Shown here: in pieces, positions 53,201 to 61,581 of the stretch | Layout of the letters: every line of letters starts with the position of its first letter | How positions within the stretch are numbered: position 1 is the first letter of the stretch | From: Roseococcus sp. SYP-B2431 | Lineage (GTDB): Bacteria; Pseudomonadota; Alphaproteobacteria; Acetobacterales; Acetobacteraceae | Direction: 5' to 3' | DNA length: 64,000 bases | Assembly: GCF_004336745.1 (NCBI RefSeq) | Contig: NZ_SJXD01000026.1 | Coordinates: 248,001 to 312,000, forward strand | The notes under the pieces: model-generated | Databases searched by the model: none | What the model saw: the letters and a program-made list of their open reading frames with translations, nothing else | Told to the model about the DNA's origin: nothing | Made by a program: the position numbers and the translations under genes

Positions 53201-53213
53201 GCTCGTCCTCCTT

Positions 53214-55148
53214 TCAACGAAGCCAGCCGCTGCGCGGCGCGAGCCAGCCCCGCGGGCGCTGGTTGTCGGATGGCGGCACCGCCGCGGCCTGCGACGCCGG
53301 CGATGGGGGAGCGACATTCCCAGCGGCGGGAATTTCGCTGGGCCGCAGCGGTGCGTCCGCCGCCTCGTCACGCAGCCGCGCCCAGAACTGTTCGCCGTAG
53401 CGGTCCGCGCCCAGCAGCCAGAGCGCCGCGCGAGCCAGCACCGCGCAGTCCAGTGCCTCATTCCGCTCCCGCAGCTTGGCCCATTCCTGCCGGGCAAAGC
53501 CGCGGCGGTCCTTCACCGTGCGCAGCTGCTCGGCGACGAGCTGCTTGACCCATTCGACTTCGACGCCGCGCGGCAGATGCACCCAGCCGGGCGGCAACTC
53601 CTCCGCGTCGCCGCGGCCGAGCCAGAGCCGGCGATAAAGATCGGCCTTCCAGGTCGAGACCGACACCGTCCACAGCTTGAGCCCGCGCCGCAGCTTCTGG
53701 CCGTTCACCAGCGCATCCACCGGCGTCGGACCCTGCACGGGCTGCGCCCGGTTCCAACCGTCGATGCCTTTGGTCGGCGCGATGCGCGGATCCCGCAGGC
53801 GGCGCAGATGGCCATAGACGGCGGCGGTGTCGCGGCCGCCGGTGTCGACGCAGAGCCGGGCGATGCGCATGGCGCCGCCACCCTGGCGTGGCCAGTCGCG
53901 AGCCAACACCCGTGCCAGTTCGTCCCATGGCTCGCGATCCCGCGGGCTGCCGGGGATCACCACATGGTCAACGAGCCAGGACGAGAAGCCCTCCGCCCAG
54001 CCCCAGACGTCGCATTCCAGGCGATCGTCCTGCACGTCCACGCCGGCCGTCAGCACCAACGCACCGGGCGGGACGACGCCCATAGCGAAATCCTCGCGGC
54101 GCTCGACCAGGCGTTCCCAATCCGGCGCCTCGCCCTGCTCCTGCCAGGTTTCGCCCAGGACGGTGTTCTTGAAGGTCTTGATATCCTCGGGCTTGCCCTG
54201 GGCTGCCTCCCAATCGCGGGCGATCTGCTCCCAGGACAGCCAGCCCACCGGCGAATAGAGCGCCGAGATGTGGAAACCGATGGTGTGCGGATCCTGGCCC
54301 TCCGCCGTTGCGCGCCATTCCCCGCCGCCGAGCATGGCGGTCTTGTCGTGCTCCTGCATGGGGTGGTCGCAGGCCGAGCAGTGATACCGCGCTGTCTCGG
54401 GCGCGCCCTTCTCCCACAGCAGCCGCTCGAAGCGGAGCCACTGCATCTCGCCGCACGCCGTGCACGGCACAAAGAACCGGCGCTGGTCGGAGGCCAGATA
54501 CTCCCGCTCGATCCGGCTGCGCCCGGCGATGGTGGGCGTGCTGACCAGGAAGGCCTTTCGCCGCCAGCCGAAAGTGCGGGCGCGCGCCTCGGCGAGCGCG
54601 ATGGGATCACCCTCGCCGGCGACGTCGCCGGGATAGGCATCCACCTCGTCGAGAAACAGGAACCGCGCGGTCATCGAGCGCAGCCCAACCGCGCTGTTCG
54701 CCCCGGTCAGGACCAGGATGCCGCCGGGGAATTCCTTCGACAGCATCGTGTTGCCGCTGTGGCGGGCGCGAGCCGGGGCGACGCGCTCCCGCAGCGCCGG
54801 CGTCTCCTCAAGCAGCGGGTCGATGCGCTGGCGCGAGAAGCGCTTGGCCAGTTCCACGGTCGGCTGCACCGCAAGCGCGGGCGCCGGCACGTGGTGCATG
54901 ATGTAGCCGAGCCAGTTGTTTCCGCTTTCCGTGGCCCCGACCTGCGCGCCCTTCATGAAGACGACGCGCCGGGCCGGATGCACTGCCGACAGCGCGTCCA
55001 TCACATCCTTGAGGTAGGGCGTGCGGCTGGTGCGCCACGGCCCTGGCTCGGCGGAGGCGCGGCTGCCGAGCATGCGGTGCCGCTCGGCCCATTCCGAGAC
55101 GGTGAGCTGCGGCGGCGGGCGGAGCATGGCGCCGACACGCCGGCGCAC
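53214..55148 (-). CDS. Terminase large subunit, GpA family
   Basis: About 644 residues from GTG 55148; ATG 55127 (MLRPPPQL) is an alternative. Opening TVSEWAERHRMLGSRASAEPGPWRTSRTPYLKDVMDALS, ATPase motif VVFMKGAQVGATESGNNW near 65, Walker B ARFLFLDEVDAYPGDV near 165, Zn-type pairs PCTACGEM and HCSACDH, and the nuclease part with TAGVDVQDDRLECDVWGW. It pumps DNA into the prohead and cuts at genome ends. The neighbouring small subunit ends 5 bases away. Confidence 0.93.
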   Translation of the reverse strand: MRRRVGAMLRPPPQLTVSEWAERHRMLGSRASAEPGPWRTSRTPYLKDVMDALSAVHPARRVVFMKGAQVGATESGNNWLGYIMHHVPAPALAVQPTVELAKRFSRQRIDPLLEETPALRERVAPARARHSGNTMLSKEFPGGILVLTGANSAVGLRSMTARFLFLDEVDAYPGDVAGEGDPIALAEARARTFGWRRKAFLVSTPTIAGRSRIEREYLASDQRRFFVPCTACGEMQWLRFERLLWEKGAPETARYHCSACDHPMQEHDKTAMLGGGEWRATAEGQDPHTIGFHISALYSPVGWLSWEQIARDWEAAQGKPEDIKTFKNTVLGETWQEQGEAPDWERLVERREDFAMGVVPPGALVLTAGVDVQDDRLECDVWGWAEGFSSWLVDHVVIPGSPRDREPWDELARVLARDWPRQGGGAMRIARLCVDTGGRDTAAVYGHLRRLRDPRIAPTKGIDGWNRAQPVQGPTPVDALVNGQKLRRGLKLWTVSVSTWKADLYRRLWLGRGDAEELPPGWVHLPRGVEVEWVKQLVAEQLRTVKDRRGFARQEWAKLRERNEALDCAVLARAALWLLGADRYGEQFWARLRDEAADAPLRPSEIPAAGNVAPPSPASQAAAVPPSDNQRPRGWLAPRSGWLR

Positions 55149-55152
55149 ATGC

Positions 55153-55668
55153 TCACGGCTGCGGAGACCGGTCCCCTCCGAGGCCTGCTGGATCGAAGCG
55201 ATCGGCCGCCTCCGTCAGCAGGTCGTTGATGTGGCTCTGCAGGATGGTCTGCAGCAGATGCGGATCGACGCTGATCTCGGCGGCGATCAGGCCGGAGACG
55301 CGGGCCGGCCAGTTCAGCAGCGCGTCGCGCATGGTGCTGCCGATCTCGTCGAGCGCGGCATTGGCCTCGGTGACATCGACCAGGCGGCGCTTGGTCTCAT
55401 CCAGCGAAAGGCGCTGCGCCTCCACCTTCAGCGCAAGCTGCGCCACTTTGAGCCGGGCGAAGGGCGTGCCCTCGGCGCCCGCGCCATTGGCCAGCGGCGA
55501 CCGCGCCGGGTCTGCGGTCTCAGTCAGGCGGCGGCGGGTCTTGTCGATGTCCCACTGGCCATCCGGCTCGCGGGCGATGCGGCCCGCCCGCTCGGCCTTG
55601 TGGATGGCGGTGTCGCTGACGCCGAGGCGACGGGCGGCCTCGCGCGTGGAGGCGGTCATTTCCGGCAT
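55153..55668 (-). CDS. Terminase small subunit-like DNA-packaging protein
   Basis: About 171 residues, start at 55668 (MPEMTAS). A winged-helix opening TREAARRLGVSDTAIHKAERAGRIARE resembles Nu1-type terminase small subunits and binds DNA. The middle helix FARLKVAQLALKVEAQRLSLDETKRRLVDV is likely a coiled coil, and the end is helical. It should recognise the packaging site and hand the DNA to TerL. Confidence 0.75.
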   Translation of the reverse strand: MPEMTASTREAARRLGVSDTAIHKAERAGRIAREPDGQWDIDKTRRRLTETADPARSPLANGAGAEGTPFARLKVAQLALKVEAQRLSLDETKRRLVDVTEANAALDEIGSTMRDALLNWPARVSGLIAAEISVDPHLLQTILQSHINDLLTEAADRFDPAGLGGDRSPQP

Positions 55669-55746
55669 GGCGGCGACTCTGCCTCCCATCGCGGAGCCGC
55701 GATGGGGGCCCGCAAGCCGCCGCGCGTGATGGCGATGCCGGCCTCC

Positions 55747-56028
55747 TCAGAGGGGACGAAGGGCGCGCTGGCGGGCGGCTTCAAAGGCGGTGATGGCGGC
55801 GGACCAGTCCAGCGTGGCGCCGTCGCCGAGCATCTGCACCGGCGCGAGGGCCACGCGGCGGCGCGCCCAGTAGTTTCCGTCCAGCGTGGCGAGCCAGCCT
55901 GCCAGCCCCTGTGCGGCAAGCGCCGCGGCGGCGGCCTCGACCTCGGCTTCGCTGGGCGGCGCGGCGCGGCCCATCGTCACGTGCCGGCCATCCTGCGCCA
56001 GGATGATCCAGCGGCGCTCGGAGGGCAT
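55747..56028 (-). CDS. Small phage protein, unknown
   Basis: 93 residues. The start overlaps the upstream stop (ATGA), so it is coupled to the next gene. MPSERRWIILAQDGRHVTMGR, then AEVEAAAAALAAQGLAGWLATLDGNYW. No family recognised. Good coding character and operon placement support it as a real gene. Confidence 0.6.
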   Translation of the reverse strand: MPSERRWIILAQDGRHVTMGRAAPPSEAEVEAAAAALAAQGLAGWLATLDGNYWARRRVALAPVQMLGDGATLDWSAAITAFEAARQRALRPL

Positions 56029-56228
56029 CAGCCCTCCTCCTTCTCGGTCTGCCAGGTGGCGTAGTCCACCGTGGCAAAGATCCCGCGCCCGTCGCTGGCG
56101 GTGCAGACCTGAATGGTGGCGCGGCCCACGCTGTCGGTGCTGCGCGGCGCGGTGGCAAGAAGCTGCTGCCAGGCAGCGCGGTCCTGCGGGCCTTCGGCAG
56201 TCTGGTGCGGGAGGATGGTGGCGCTCAT
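56028..56228 (-). CDS. Small phage protein, unknown
   Basis: 66 residues. The start at 56228 (MSATILPHQT) follows GACGGAGACGACG, shared with several starts here. Contains RAAWQQLLATAPRSTDSVGRATIQV and ATVDYATWQTEKEEG. No family recognised. A 28-bp element repeated at 57599 lies about 60 bases upstream. Confidence 0.6.
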   Translation of the reverse strand: MSATILPHQTAEGPQDRAAWQQLLATAPRSTDSVGRATIQVCTASDGRGIFATVDYATWQTEKEEG

Positions 56229-56260
56229 CGTCGTCTCCGTCTCGGCGGGGCGGGATGGCC

Positions 56261-56288
56261 CTGCGCGTGACGGACGATTCGCGCTGTG
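56261..56288. repeat. Conserved leader element, copy 1
   Basis: CTGCGCGTGACGGACGATTC followed by GCGCTGTG, repeated at 57599-57626 with two changes. Both copies lie 33-60 bases before a start codon, so this is likely a shared phage promoter or leader. Confidence 0.55.
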
Positions 56289-56375
56289 TCGGAGCGCAGC
56301 CAACTCGATAAGGCGCCGGGAATCTCGATGATCCCCGGCGCTCCCGATCATGTTCAGCGGCGTGGCTGAGATGCT

Positions 56376-57233
56376 TCACTCCGCCAATGCGTAGATGGTG
56401 AAGGACCCCTTCGCGCCGGTCTTGTTGGGGCCGACCATCCGCTCCCGCGACTTCACTTCGACCGCGTGGCCCTTCTTCTTCAGCCCGGCAAAGAAGCCGC
56501 GTACCGTGTGCTGCGCCCAGCCCGTTGCCTCGGCGATCTGCGCGACCGTGGCGCCCTCGGGGCGGCGCAGCATGGCCAGCACCTGCTCCTGCTTGGTGCC
56601 CTCGCGCGGCTTGCGCAGCGCGCCCGGCTCGCGGGCGATGCGGGCGGGCTTGCCGGCGAGCAGGGTGCGGAGCGCTTCCATCGGCGCGTCGAGTGCACCG
56701 ATCATGTCGCCCTCGCGGTTGGCCTCGTCATCCCAGGTGGCGAGGATCGCCGCGGCGGCGTCGCGCAGGCTGGCGCGCGGAGTGGCGGCGCGCGCAGCGA
56801 GGGCCTGGTCGAGCAGGGCGATTTCCTCCGCCAGGGGCGCGGCCTGGGCGGCTTCGGGCGGCGGGGCGTCCTCACCCTGCGGCGCCGGCTCCTCCGCGCC
56901 CGTGGGCGCCGTGTCGGGCACGCTGCCCTCGATGCCGGAGCAGTCGGGCTCGCCGGCCACCGCGTCGTCCTCGTTCGGGTCGATGCCGATGGCGCGCAGC
57001 CCCTCGTCGGTGATACGCGCCACAATCCAGGTTCCGTCGTCATCCTGGCGCCAGCCCAGGCCCACGTAGTCCCGCGGGGCGTTGATCTCGGTCAGCAGGT
57101 TGTTCTTGATCAGGCTGCGGAACACCGCGTTGCGCGCGGCGGCCGGGAGCGTTTTCGGCGCGCGGGCGAGGCCCATCTCGTGCTGCGCGGCGGCGCTCAG
57201 GATCACGCGCTGGGTGTCGGAAAGCTTGGTCAT
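56376..57233 (-). CDS. DUF3489-type phage/plasmid protein
   Basis: 285 residues, start at 57233. N-terminal helix-rich part LSDTQRVILSAAAQHEMGLARAPKTL and AARNAVFRSLIKNNLLTEI; Pro/Ala/Glu linker; a C-terminal winged-helix-like DUF3489 domain: REGTKQEQVLAMLRRPEGATVAQIAEATGWAQHTVRGFFAGLKKKGHAVEV. It probably binds DNA and regulates early genes. A GGAGACCACC leader precedes the start. Confidence 0.8.
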   Translation of the reverse strand: MTKLSDTQRVILSAAAQHEMGLARAPKTLPAAARNAVFRSLIKNNLLTEINAPRDYVGLGWRQDDDGTWIVARITDEGLRAIGIDPNEDDAVAGEPDCSGIEGSVPDTAPTGAEEPAPQGEDAPPPEAAQAAPLAEEIALLDQALAARAATPRASLRDAAAAILATWDDEANREGDMIGALDAPMEALRTLLAGKPARIAREPGALRKPREGTKQEQVLAMLRRPEGATVAQIAEATGWAQHTVRGFFAGLKKKGHAVEVKSRERMVGPNKTGAKGSFTIYALAE

Positions 57234-57283
57234 CCTGGTGGTCTCCGGTGTCGGGCGCCGACCATCGGCCCCTACTGCCCGGA

Positions 57284-57309
57284 GCCCCGCCGGCGTCGCC
57301 GGTCGGGGC
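57284..57309 (-). terminator. Strong GC hairpin between early genes
   Basis: GCCCCG-CCGGC (57284-57294), loop GTC, then GCCGG-T-CGGGGC (57298-57309): an 11-bp stem with one bulged base between the 57329-57565 gene and the DUF3489 gene. It could attenuate or end the upstream transcript. No T-tract follows. Confidence 0.45.
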
Positions 57310-57328
57310 GGTGTGGGAGTGACCCGCG

Positions 57329-57565
57329 TCAGGCTTCGTATTCGCCGCGGCGGAAATGCTGGTCCGCGATGTCCTTCAGCTTCGCGGTGGCATCCGAAAG
57401 CCAGGCCGCTTCGCCCCAGAGCACCGTCTCGGGGTCCGCGCCGAAATGGTCCGCGCTGGCCTGGGTGAGTTCCGTGAGGAGGGCGTCGAATTCGGCCTTC
57501 TTCGCGAGGAAGGCGGCCAGGCTGCGTTCCTGGTTGCGGGCGGCGCGGGCTTCGCGGTCGGTCAT
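57329..57565 (-). CDS. Small phage protein, unknown
   Basis: 78 residues, start at 57565 after GACGGAGACCACG. MTDREARAARNQERSLAAFLAKKAEFDALLTELTQASADHFGADPETVLWGEAAWL is helical throughout, with a coiled-coil look. No family recognised. The repeated leader element lies upstream at 57599. Confidence 0.6.
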   Translation of the reverse strand: MTDREARAARNQERSLAAFLAKKAEFDALLTELTQASADHFGADPETVLWGEAAWLSDATAKLKDIADQHFRRGEYEA

Positions 57566-57598
57566 CGTGGTCTCCGTCGTGGTGCAGGGCGGCGTGCT

Positions 57599-57626
57599 CT
57601 GCGTGTGACGGACCATTCGCGCTGTG
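57599..57626. repeat. Conserved leader element, copy 2
   Basis: Second copy of the 28-bp element seen at 56261-56288, reading CTGCGTGTGACGGACCATTC then GCGCTGTG. It is at the same distance from the start at 57565 as copy 1 is from 56228. Confidence 0.55.
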
Positions 57627-57665
57627 CTGCGCACGAGCCAAGCAAGATGCAGCGGCGCGGAATTG

Positions 57666-58934
57666 CTATGTTTCGGCGGTCTGGATCACATCATGATCGA
57701 CGACGCCACGCGCCGCGGCGACATCGGCGAAGATGCGATCATCACCCTCCAGCACGGCGGCTTCGCCGGTCGTCTCCTGCCACCGCCGCACGATGACATC
57801 GGCATAGGCGGGGTCGATCTCCAGCAGCACCGCGCGCCGCCCCGTGCGTTCGGCAGCGATCATGGTGGTGCCCGAGCCGCCGAAGCAGTCCAGCACTGTG
57901 TCGCGCGGCTTGCTGCTGTTGCGGATGGCGCGCTCGACCAGCGCCACCGGCTTCATCGTCGGGTGCAGGTCATTCCGCGCCGGCTTGTCGAAGTGCCAAA
58001 CATTCCCCTGGTCACGCGCGCCGCACCAATAGTGCTGCGCGCCGGCCTTCCATCCGTAGAGCATCGCCTCGAACTGCTGGTGGTAGTCGGCGCGGCCGAG
58101 CGCGAAGGTGTTCTTCGCCCAGATGATGGTGCTCGACCACTTCCCACCGGCCTCCTGCCAGACGCGATGCAGCGTCGGCCATTCGGAGGAGGACATGCAG
58201 ACGTAGCAGGCGCCCTTGGTCACCGAGAGCAGGTTGGTCAGCGCCGGCCGCAGGAACTCCGGAAAGCCGCCGCCGAGCGCGTCGTTGGCGATGGTCATCT
58301 TGGCCGCGGTGCCGCCCTCGTAGGCCACATTGTAGGGCGGATCGACGAAGCCCATGTCGGCCAAGTGGCCGGCGCCGAGCGCACGCTGGACATCATCGAT
58401 CTTGGTCGCGTCGCCGCAGAGCAGCCGGTGCTCGCCGCAGCGCCAGAGGTCGCCGGCGCGCGTGACGGGCACCACCGGCGGCGGTGGAGCCTCGTCGGCG
58501 TCATCGCCAAGGCCCGCATCGGCTGCCGCCAGCAGACGGTCGAGCTCCATGCCCGAGAAGCCGAGCACGTCGAGATCGACCACGGCCTCGTCACGGATGC
58601 GGGCGATCTCCGCGGCCAGCAGCGCCTCGTCCCAGCCGGAGTTCAGGGCGATCTGGTTATCGGCCAGGCGAAGGGCTCGCGCCTGCGCAGGGGAGAGATG
58701 TCCGAGCTGCAGCACCGGTACCGCGACCAGGCCCAGCTGCTTGGCCGCCATGACGCGGCCGTGGCCGGCAATGAGCACGCCCTCTGCGTCGACCAGCACT
58801 GGGTTCACGAAGCCGAACTCGGCGATGGACGCCGCGATCTGCGCCACCTGCGACGGCGAATGCGTGCGCGCGTTCTCGGCATAGGGGACCAGCGCTGCCA
58901 GCGGCAGAGCGGAGATCACGAGGTCAGGCTGCAT
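57666..58934 (-). CDS. ParB-domain N6/N4 DNA methyltransferase, DPPY type
   Basis: About 422 residues, start at 58934 with GGAGG upstream; it overlaps the previous stop by 11 bases. The N-terminal ParB-like domain has NARTHSPSQVAQIAASIAEFGFVNPVLVD and AGHGRVMAAKQLG; then the methyltransferase with FVDPPYNVAYEGGTAAKM, SSTIIWAKNTFALGRADYHQQFE, LHPTMKPVALVERAI and the SAM motif VLDCFGGSGTTMIAAERTGR. Likely an adenine methyltransferase that marks phage DNA against host restriction. Confidence 0.88.
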   Translation of the reverse strand: MQPDLVISALPLAALVPYAENARTHSPSQVAQIAASIAEFGFVNPVLVDAEGVLIAGHGRVMAAKQLGLVAVPVLQLGHLSPAQARALRLADNQIALNSGWDEALLAAEIARIRDEAVVDLDVLGFSGMELDRLLAAADAGLGDDADEAPPPPVVPVTRAGDLWRCGEHRLLCGDATKIDDVQRALGAGHLADMGFVDPPYNVAYEGGTAAKMTIANDALGGGFPEFLRPALTNLLSVTKGACYVCMSSSEWPTLHRVWQEAGGKWSSTIIWAKNTFALGRADYHQQFEAMLYGWKAGAQHYWCGARDQGNVWHFDKPARNDLHPTMKPVALVERAIRNSSKPRDTVLDCFGGSGTTMIAAERTGRRAVLLEIDPAYADVIVRRWQETTGEAAVLEGDDRIFADVAAARGVVDHDVIQTAET

Positions 58935-60393
58935 TCGCGGTGACCTCCATTCGCGCCGCCGCCACGGCGTCGTAATCGCGCCCGTCATCGGCCAGGGTTA
59001 CCGGCACATCGGGATGCAGCATCCGCCATCGCGCCACGGCCAGGTCGACATAGGCAGGCGCGAGCTCGATCGCCCGCACGCAACGGCCGGTGCGCTGGCC
59101 GGCAATGATGGTGGTGCCAGCGCCAGCGAAGGGCTCGAACACCACGTCGCCCTCATCGGCATAGGCACGCATCACGAAGTCAGGCAGCGCGACCGGAAAC
59201 ACCGCGGGATGCTCTGTCTCGATGCCGCGGGCCTTGTGCCGCGTGATGCGCAGCACGTTGTCCGGGATCCTGGTCTCCTGCACGCCCTGGCCGGCATGCT
59301 GCCATTCACCGACGGTGCCGTCCTTGGCGCGGAGGCCACCCTTCTCGGAGTTGACGTGCCCCGCCCAGCGGCAGGGGATGATCTTGTTGGGGCGCCGGGC
59401 CTCGCGATTGAAGTGGAAGAGCAGCTCGAAGGCGGGCGACAGCCGCCCATTCCAGTCGCCCGGCAGGCCAGGCCCCTGGTCCCAGGTGTACAGCCCGAAG
59501 CGCCGCCAGCCGCGGGCGCGCATCCAGTCGAGCCAGCCGGCCCAATAGGGCTGCCATTCGTTGTCACGATGGATCAGGCCGAGGTTCACCAGCACCTGGC
59601 CGTCGGGCCGCAAAGCCGCGTCGAGATGCTGGAACACGCCCTGCATCAGCGCATCCCAATCCGTGACGCCGCCGGTCGTGTAGTCGCGCTGGTTGCCGTA
59701 GGGCGGGGAGGTGAAGAGCAGCGCGGCGCGGTCCTCGCCCATGACTCGCGCCACTGAGGCGGCGTCGGTGCTGTCGCCGCAGAGCAGGCGATGTTCGCCC
59801 AGCAGCCAGAGATCGCCTGGACGAGTGACGGCCTGGCGCGGCGGCTCCGGATCGGCATCGGCGGGGTCGTCCGCCGGCTCCTCCACATCCGCCGCGCCGG
59901 CCGCACCGCCCCCCTCGACTGGATCCGCGGACAGAGCCTCGGGCGCGTCGCCGTCGGACACGGCATCTCCAGCCGCCGCGAGGATGTCCGCGAGCTCATC
60001 CGCCGAGAAGCCGAGCGCGCCGAGATCGATGTCCTGCGCCGCCTGCACCGCAGCCAGCGCATCGCGCAGCAGCGCCTGGTCCCAGGTCGCGTTCTCCGCG
60101 ATGCGATTATCCGCGAGCCGCAGCGCCTCCTTCTGCGCCGCGGACAGGTGCCGCAGAACGATCGCCGGCACCTTGGCCATGCCGAGCGCCGACGCAGCCT
60201 CCAGCCGACCGTGGCCGGCGATCAGCACGTCGTCCTCATCGACCAGCAGCGGGTTGGTGAAGCCGAAGGCGAGCATGCTGGCCTTGATCTGCTCCAGCTG
60301 CTCGGCACTGTGCACGCGGGCGTTGCCGGCGTGCGGACGCAGCTCCCCCACCGGACGCAGCAGGATCTTCGCCGCCATCCAGGGGAGCGTCAT
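58924..60393 (-). CDS. ParB-domain DNA methyltransferase, SPPY type
   Basis: About 489 residues, start at 60393. ParB-like N-terminus (NARVHSAEQLEQIKASMLAFGFTNPLLVD, AGHGRLEAASALG), acidic linker rich in Ala, Pro and Asp near 150-215, then a methyltransferase with FTSPPYGNQRDYTTGG near 260 and FEPFAGAGTTIIAGQRTGR near the end. The SPPY motif points to N4-cytosine or N6-adenine methylation. It is a divergent paralogue of the downstream gene, which it overlaps. Confidence 0.88.
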   Translation of the reverse strand: MTLPWMAAKILLRPVGELRPHAGNARVHSAEQLEQIKASMLAFGFTNPLLVDEDDVLIAGHGRLEAASALGMAKVPAIVLRHLSAAQKEALRLADNRIAENATWDQALLRDALAAVQAAQDIDLGALGFSADELADILAAAGDAVSDGDAPEALSADPVEGGGAAGAADVEEPADDPADADPEPPRQAVTRPGDLWLLGEHRLLCGDSTDAASVARVMGEDRAALLFTSPPYGNQRDYTTGGVTDWDALMQGVFQHLDAALRPDGQVLVNLGLIHRDNEWQPYWAGWLDWMRARGWRRFGLYTWDQGPGLPGDWNGRLSPAFELLFHFNREARRPNKIIPCRWAGHVNSEKGGLRAKDGTVGEWQHAGQGVQETRIPDNVLRITRHKARGIETEHPAVFPVALPDFVMRAYADEGDVVFEPFAGAGTTIIAGQRTGRCVRAIELAPAYVDLAVARWRMLHPDVPVTLADDGRDYDAVAAARMEVTANAA

Positions 60394-60754
60394 GATGCCA
60401 TCCGGTTTGCAGGTGGTTTGCAGGGCCGCGGCGCGGCATCGGTTTGCAGCTAACGATTTGAAGCCGCGGGCGAAGGCTGCAAACCGCAACCCATATTTTC
60501 GGCCTGGCGCTAGCGATGTTGCGCGCTTCCGCCCCCCGCATACAGCGGGGCCAGGAAGGAACCATCGGCTCGAGAGCCACTGTGGCTGAACAGCGGGTCA
60601 GTGGCTCGGGAGCCACTCTGCTGCGGTCGCAATTCAACGACTGTCGAAACACTATCCCTTCTGGTTCCGGTGCCGCAATCGCGTTTCAGCAGCGCCACGA
60701 CTGCGTGGTGGACAATGTCTATACAGAGTCGTAGAACCAGCCTCGGAGGCCACC
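60394..60754. other. Intergenic control region between methyltransferase and TacA genes
   Basis: 361 bases between two divergent genes. It holds nested inverted repeats between 60567 and 60617 and a TGTCTATACAGAG segment near 60715 that may form a promoter for tacA. A weak open frame reaching to 60489 looks like non-coding read-through of the methyltransferase frame. No other gene was found. Confidence 0.5.
60567..60617. repeat. Inverted repeats GGCTC/GAGCC
   Basis: Three inverted repeats: GGCTC-GA-GAGCC (60567-60578), AGCCAC-T-GTGGCT (60575-60587) and AGTGGCTC-GG-GAGCCACT (60600-60617, 8-bp arms). They share GGCTC/GAGCC and look like repressor sites for the divergent promoters. Confidence 0.55.
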
Positions 60755-61078
60755 ATGCCCACACCCGCCAAGCGCACCACCACCCCGACCCGCCGCCCGG
60801 CCAAGGCCCAGCCCGCCATCACCGTCGGCGCGATCAACATCCGCGTCCGGCCCGAGGAGCGTGCCCTGATCGACCAGGCCGCCGTGCTCTCGGGTAAGTC
60901 GCGCTCCGAGTTCATGCTGGAGGCCGCGCGCCGCGCTGCGACCGACGCCATTCTCGACCGCACGCTGTTCCGCACCCAGCCGGCCGCGTACGCCAAGTTC
61001 CAGGCGCTGCTCGACGCGCCGCCCAACCCGAACGGCAGGCTTCGCAAGCTGCTGGAAACCGCGCCACCGTGGGAGTGA
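60755..61078 (+). CDS. TacA-like antitoxin, DUF1778 ribbon-helix-helix
   Basis: 107 residues. A basic Pro-rich lead (residues 1-25), then a ribbon-helix-helix INIRVRPEERALIDQAAVLSGKSRSEFMLEAARRAATDAIL, and a C-terminal toxin-binding segment with ALLDAPPNPNGRLRKLLETAPPWE. It represses its own promoter and neutralises the acetyltransferase toxin. It overlaps the toxin gene by 10 bases. Together they stabilise the prophage or act against superinfection. Confidence 0.85.
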   Translation: MPTPAKRTTTPTRRPAKAQPAITVGAINIRVRPEERALIDQAAVLSGKSRSEFMLEAARRAATDAILDRTLFRTQPAAYAKFQALLDAPPNPNGRLRKLLETAPPWE

Positions 61079-61578
61079 GTGCCGACAGGCTCAGCGCCCC
61101 GACGCCGCTCGACGACACGCACGACCTGGCGATGTTCGATAGCGGCGAGGCCACGCTCGATGACTGGCTACGGCGGCGTGCGCGGGCGAATCAGGCGGCC
61201 GGCGCGTCAAGGACCTTCGTGGTGTGCCGCGCCGGCTTCGTGGTGGGGTTCTACTGCCTGGCGGCTGGGGCTGTGGCCGTGACCGCTGCTCCAGGGCGTG
61301 TGAAGCGCAACATGCCCGACCCGATCCCCATGGCGATGCTGGGCCGACTGGCCGTGGACCGTAGCCTGCACGGCCAGGGCATCGGGCGGGCGCTGCTGCG
61401 GGATGCGGTCTTGCGCGTGCTACAGGCCAGCGAGGTGCTGGCGGTGCGCGGGGTGTTGGTGCAGGCCCTGAACGCCGACGCTCAGCGCTTCTACCAGGCG
61501 TGTGGCTTCACGCCGTCAGCGATCGACCCGATGACGCTGATGGCCACGATGGCGGACCTGAAGGCCGCCCTGGGCTGA
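61069..61578 (+). CDS. TacT-like GNAT acetyltransferase toxin
   Basis: 169 residues from GTG 61069 (GTG 61075 also possible), inside the antitoxin end. GNAT features: FVVCRAGFVVGFYCLAAGAVAV, acetyl-CoA loop LGRLAVDRSLHGQGIGRALLRDAV, then GVLVQALNADAQRFYQACGFTPSA. TacT-type toxins acetylate the amino group of charged tRNA and stop translation. It ends 3 bases before the convergent minus-strand gene. Confidence 0.85.
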   Translation: MGVSADRLSAPTPLDDTHDLAMFDSGEATLDDWLRRRARANQAAGASRTFVVCRAGFVVGFYCLAAGAVAVTAAPGRVKRNMPDPIPMAMLGRLAVDRSLHGQGIGRALLRDAVLRVLQASEVLAVRGVLVQALNADAQRFYQACGFTPSAIDPMTLMATMADLKAALG

Positions 61579-61581
61579 CGC

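Noticed and set aside
51777-55229. A 1150-codon plus-strand open frame across portal and terminase
   Set aside because: Crosses several confirmed genes on the other strand; antisense artefact of high GC.
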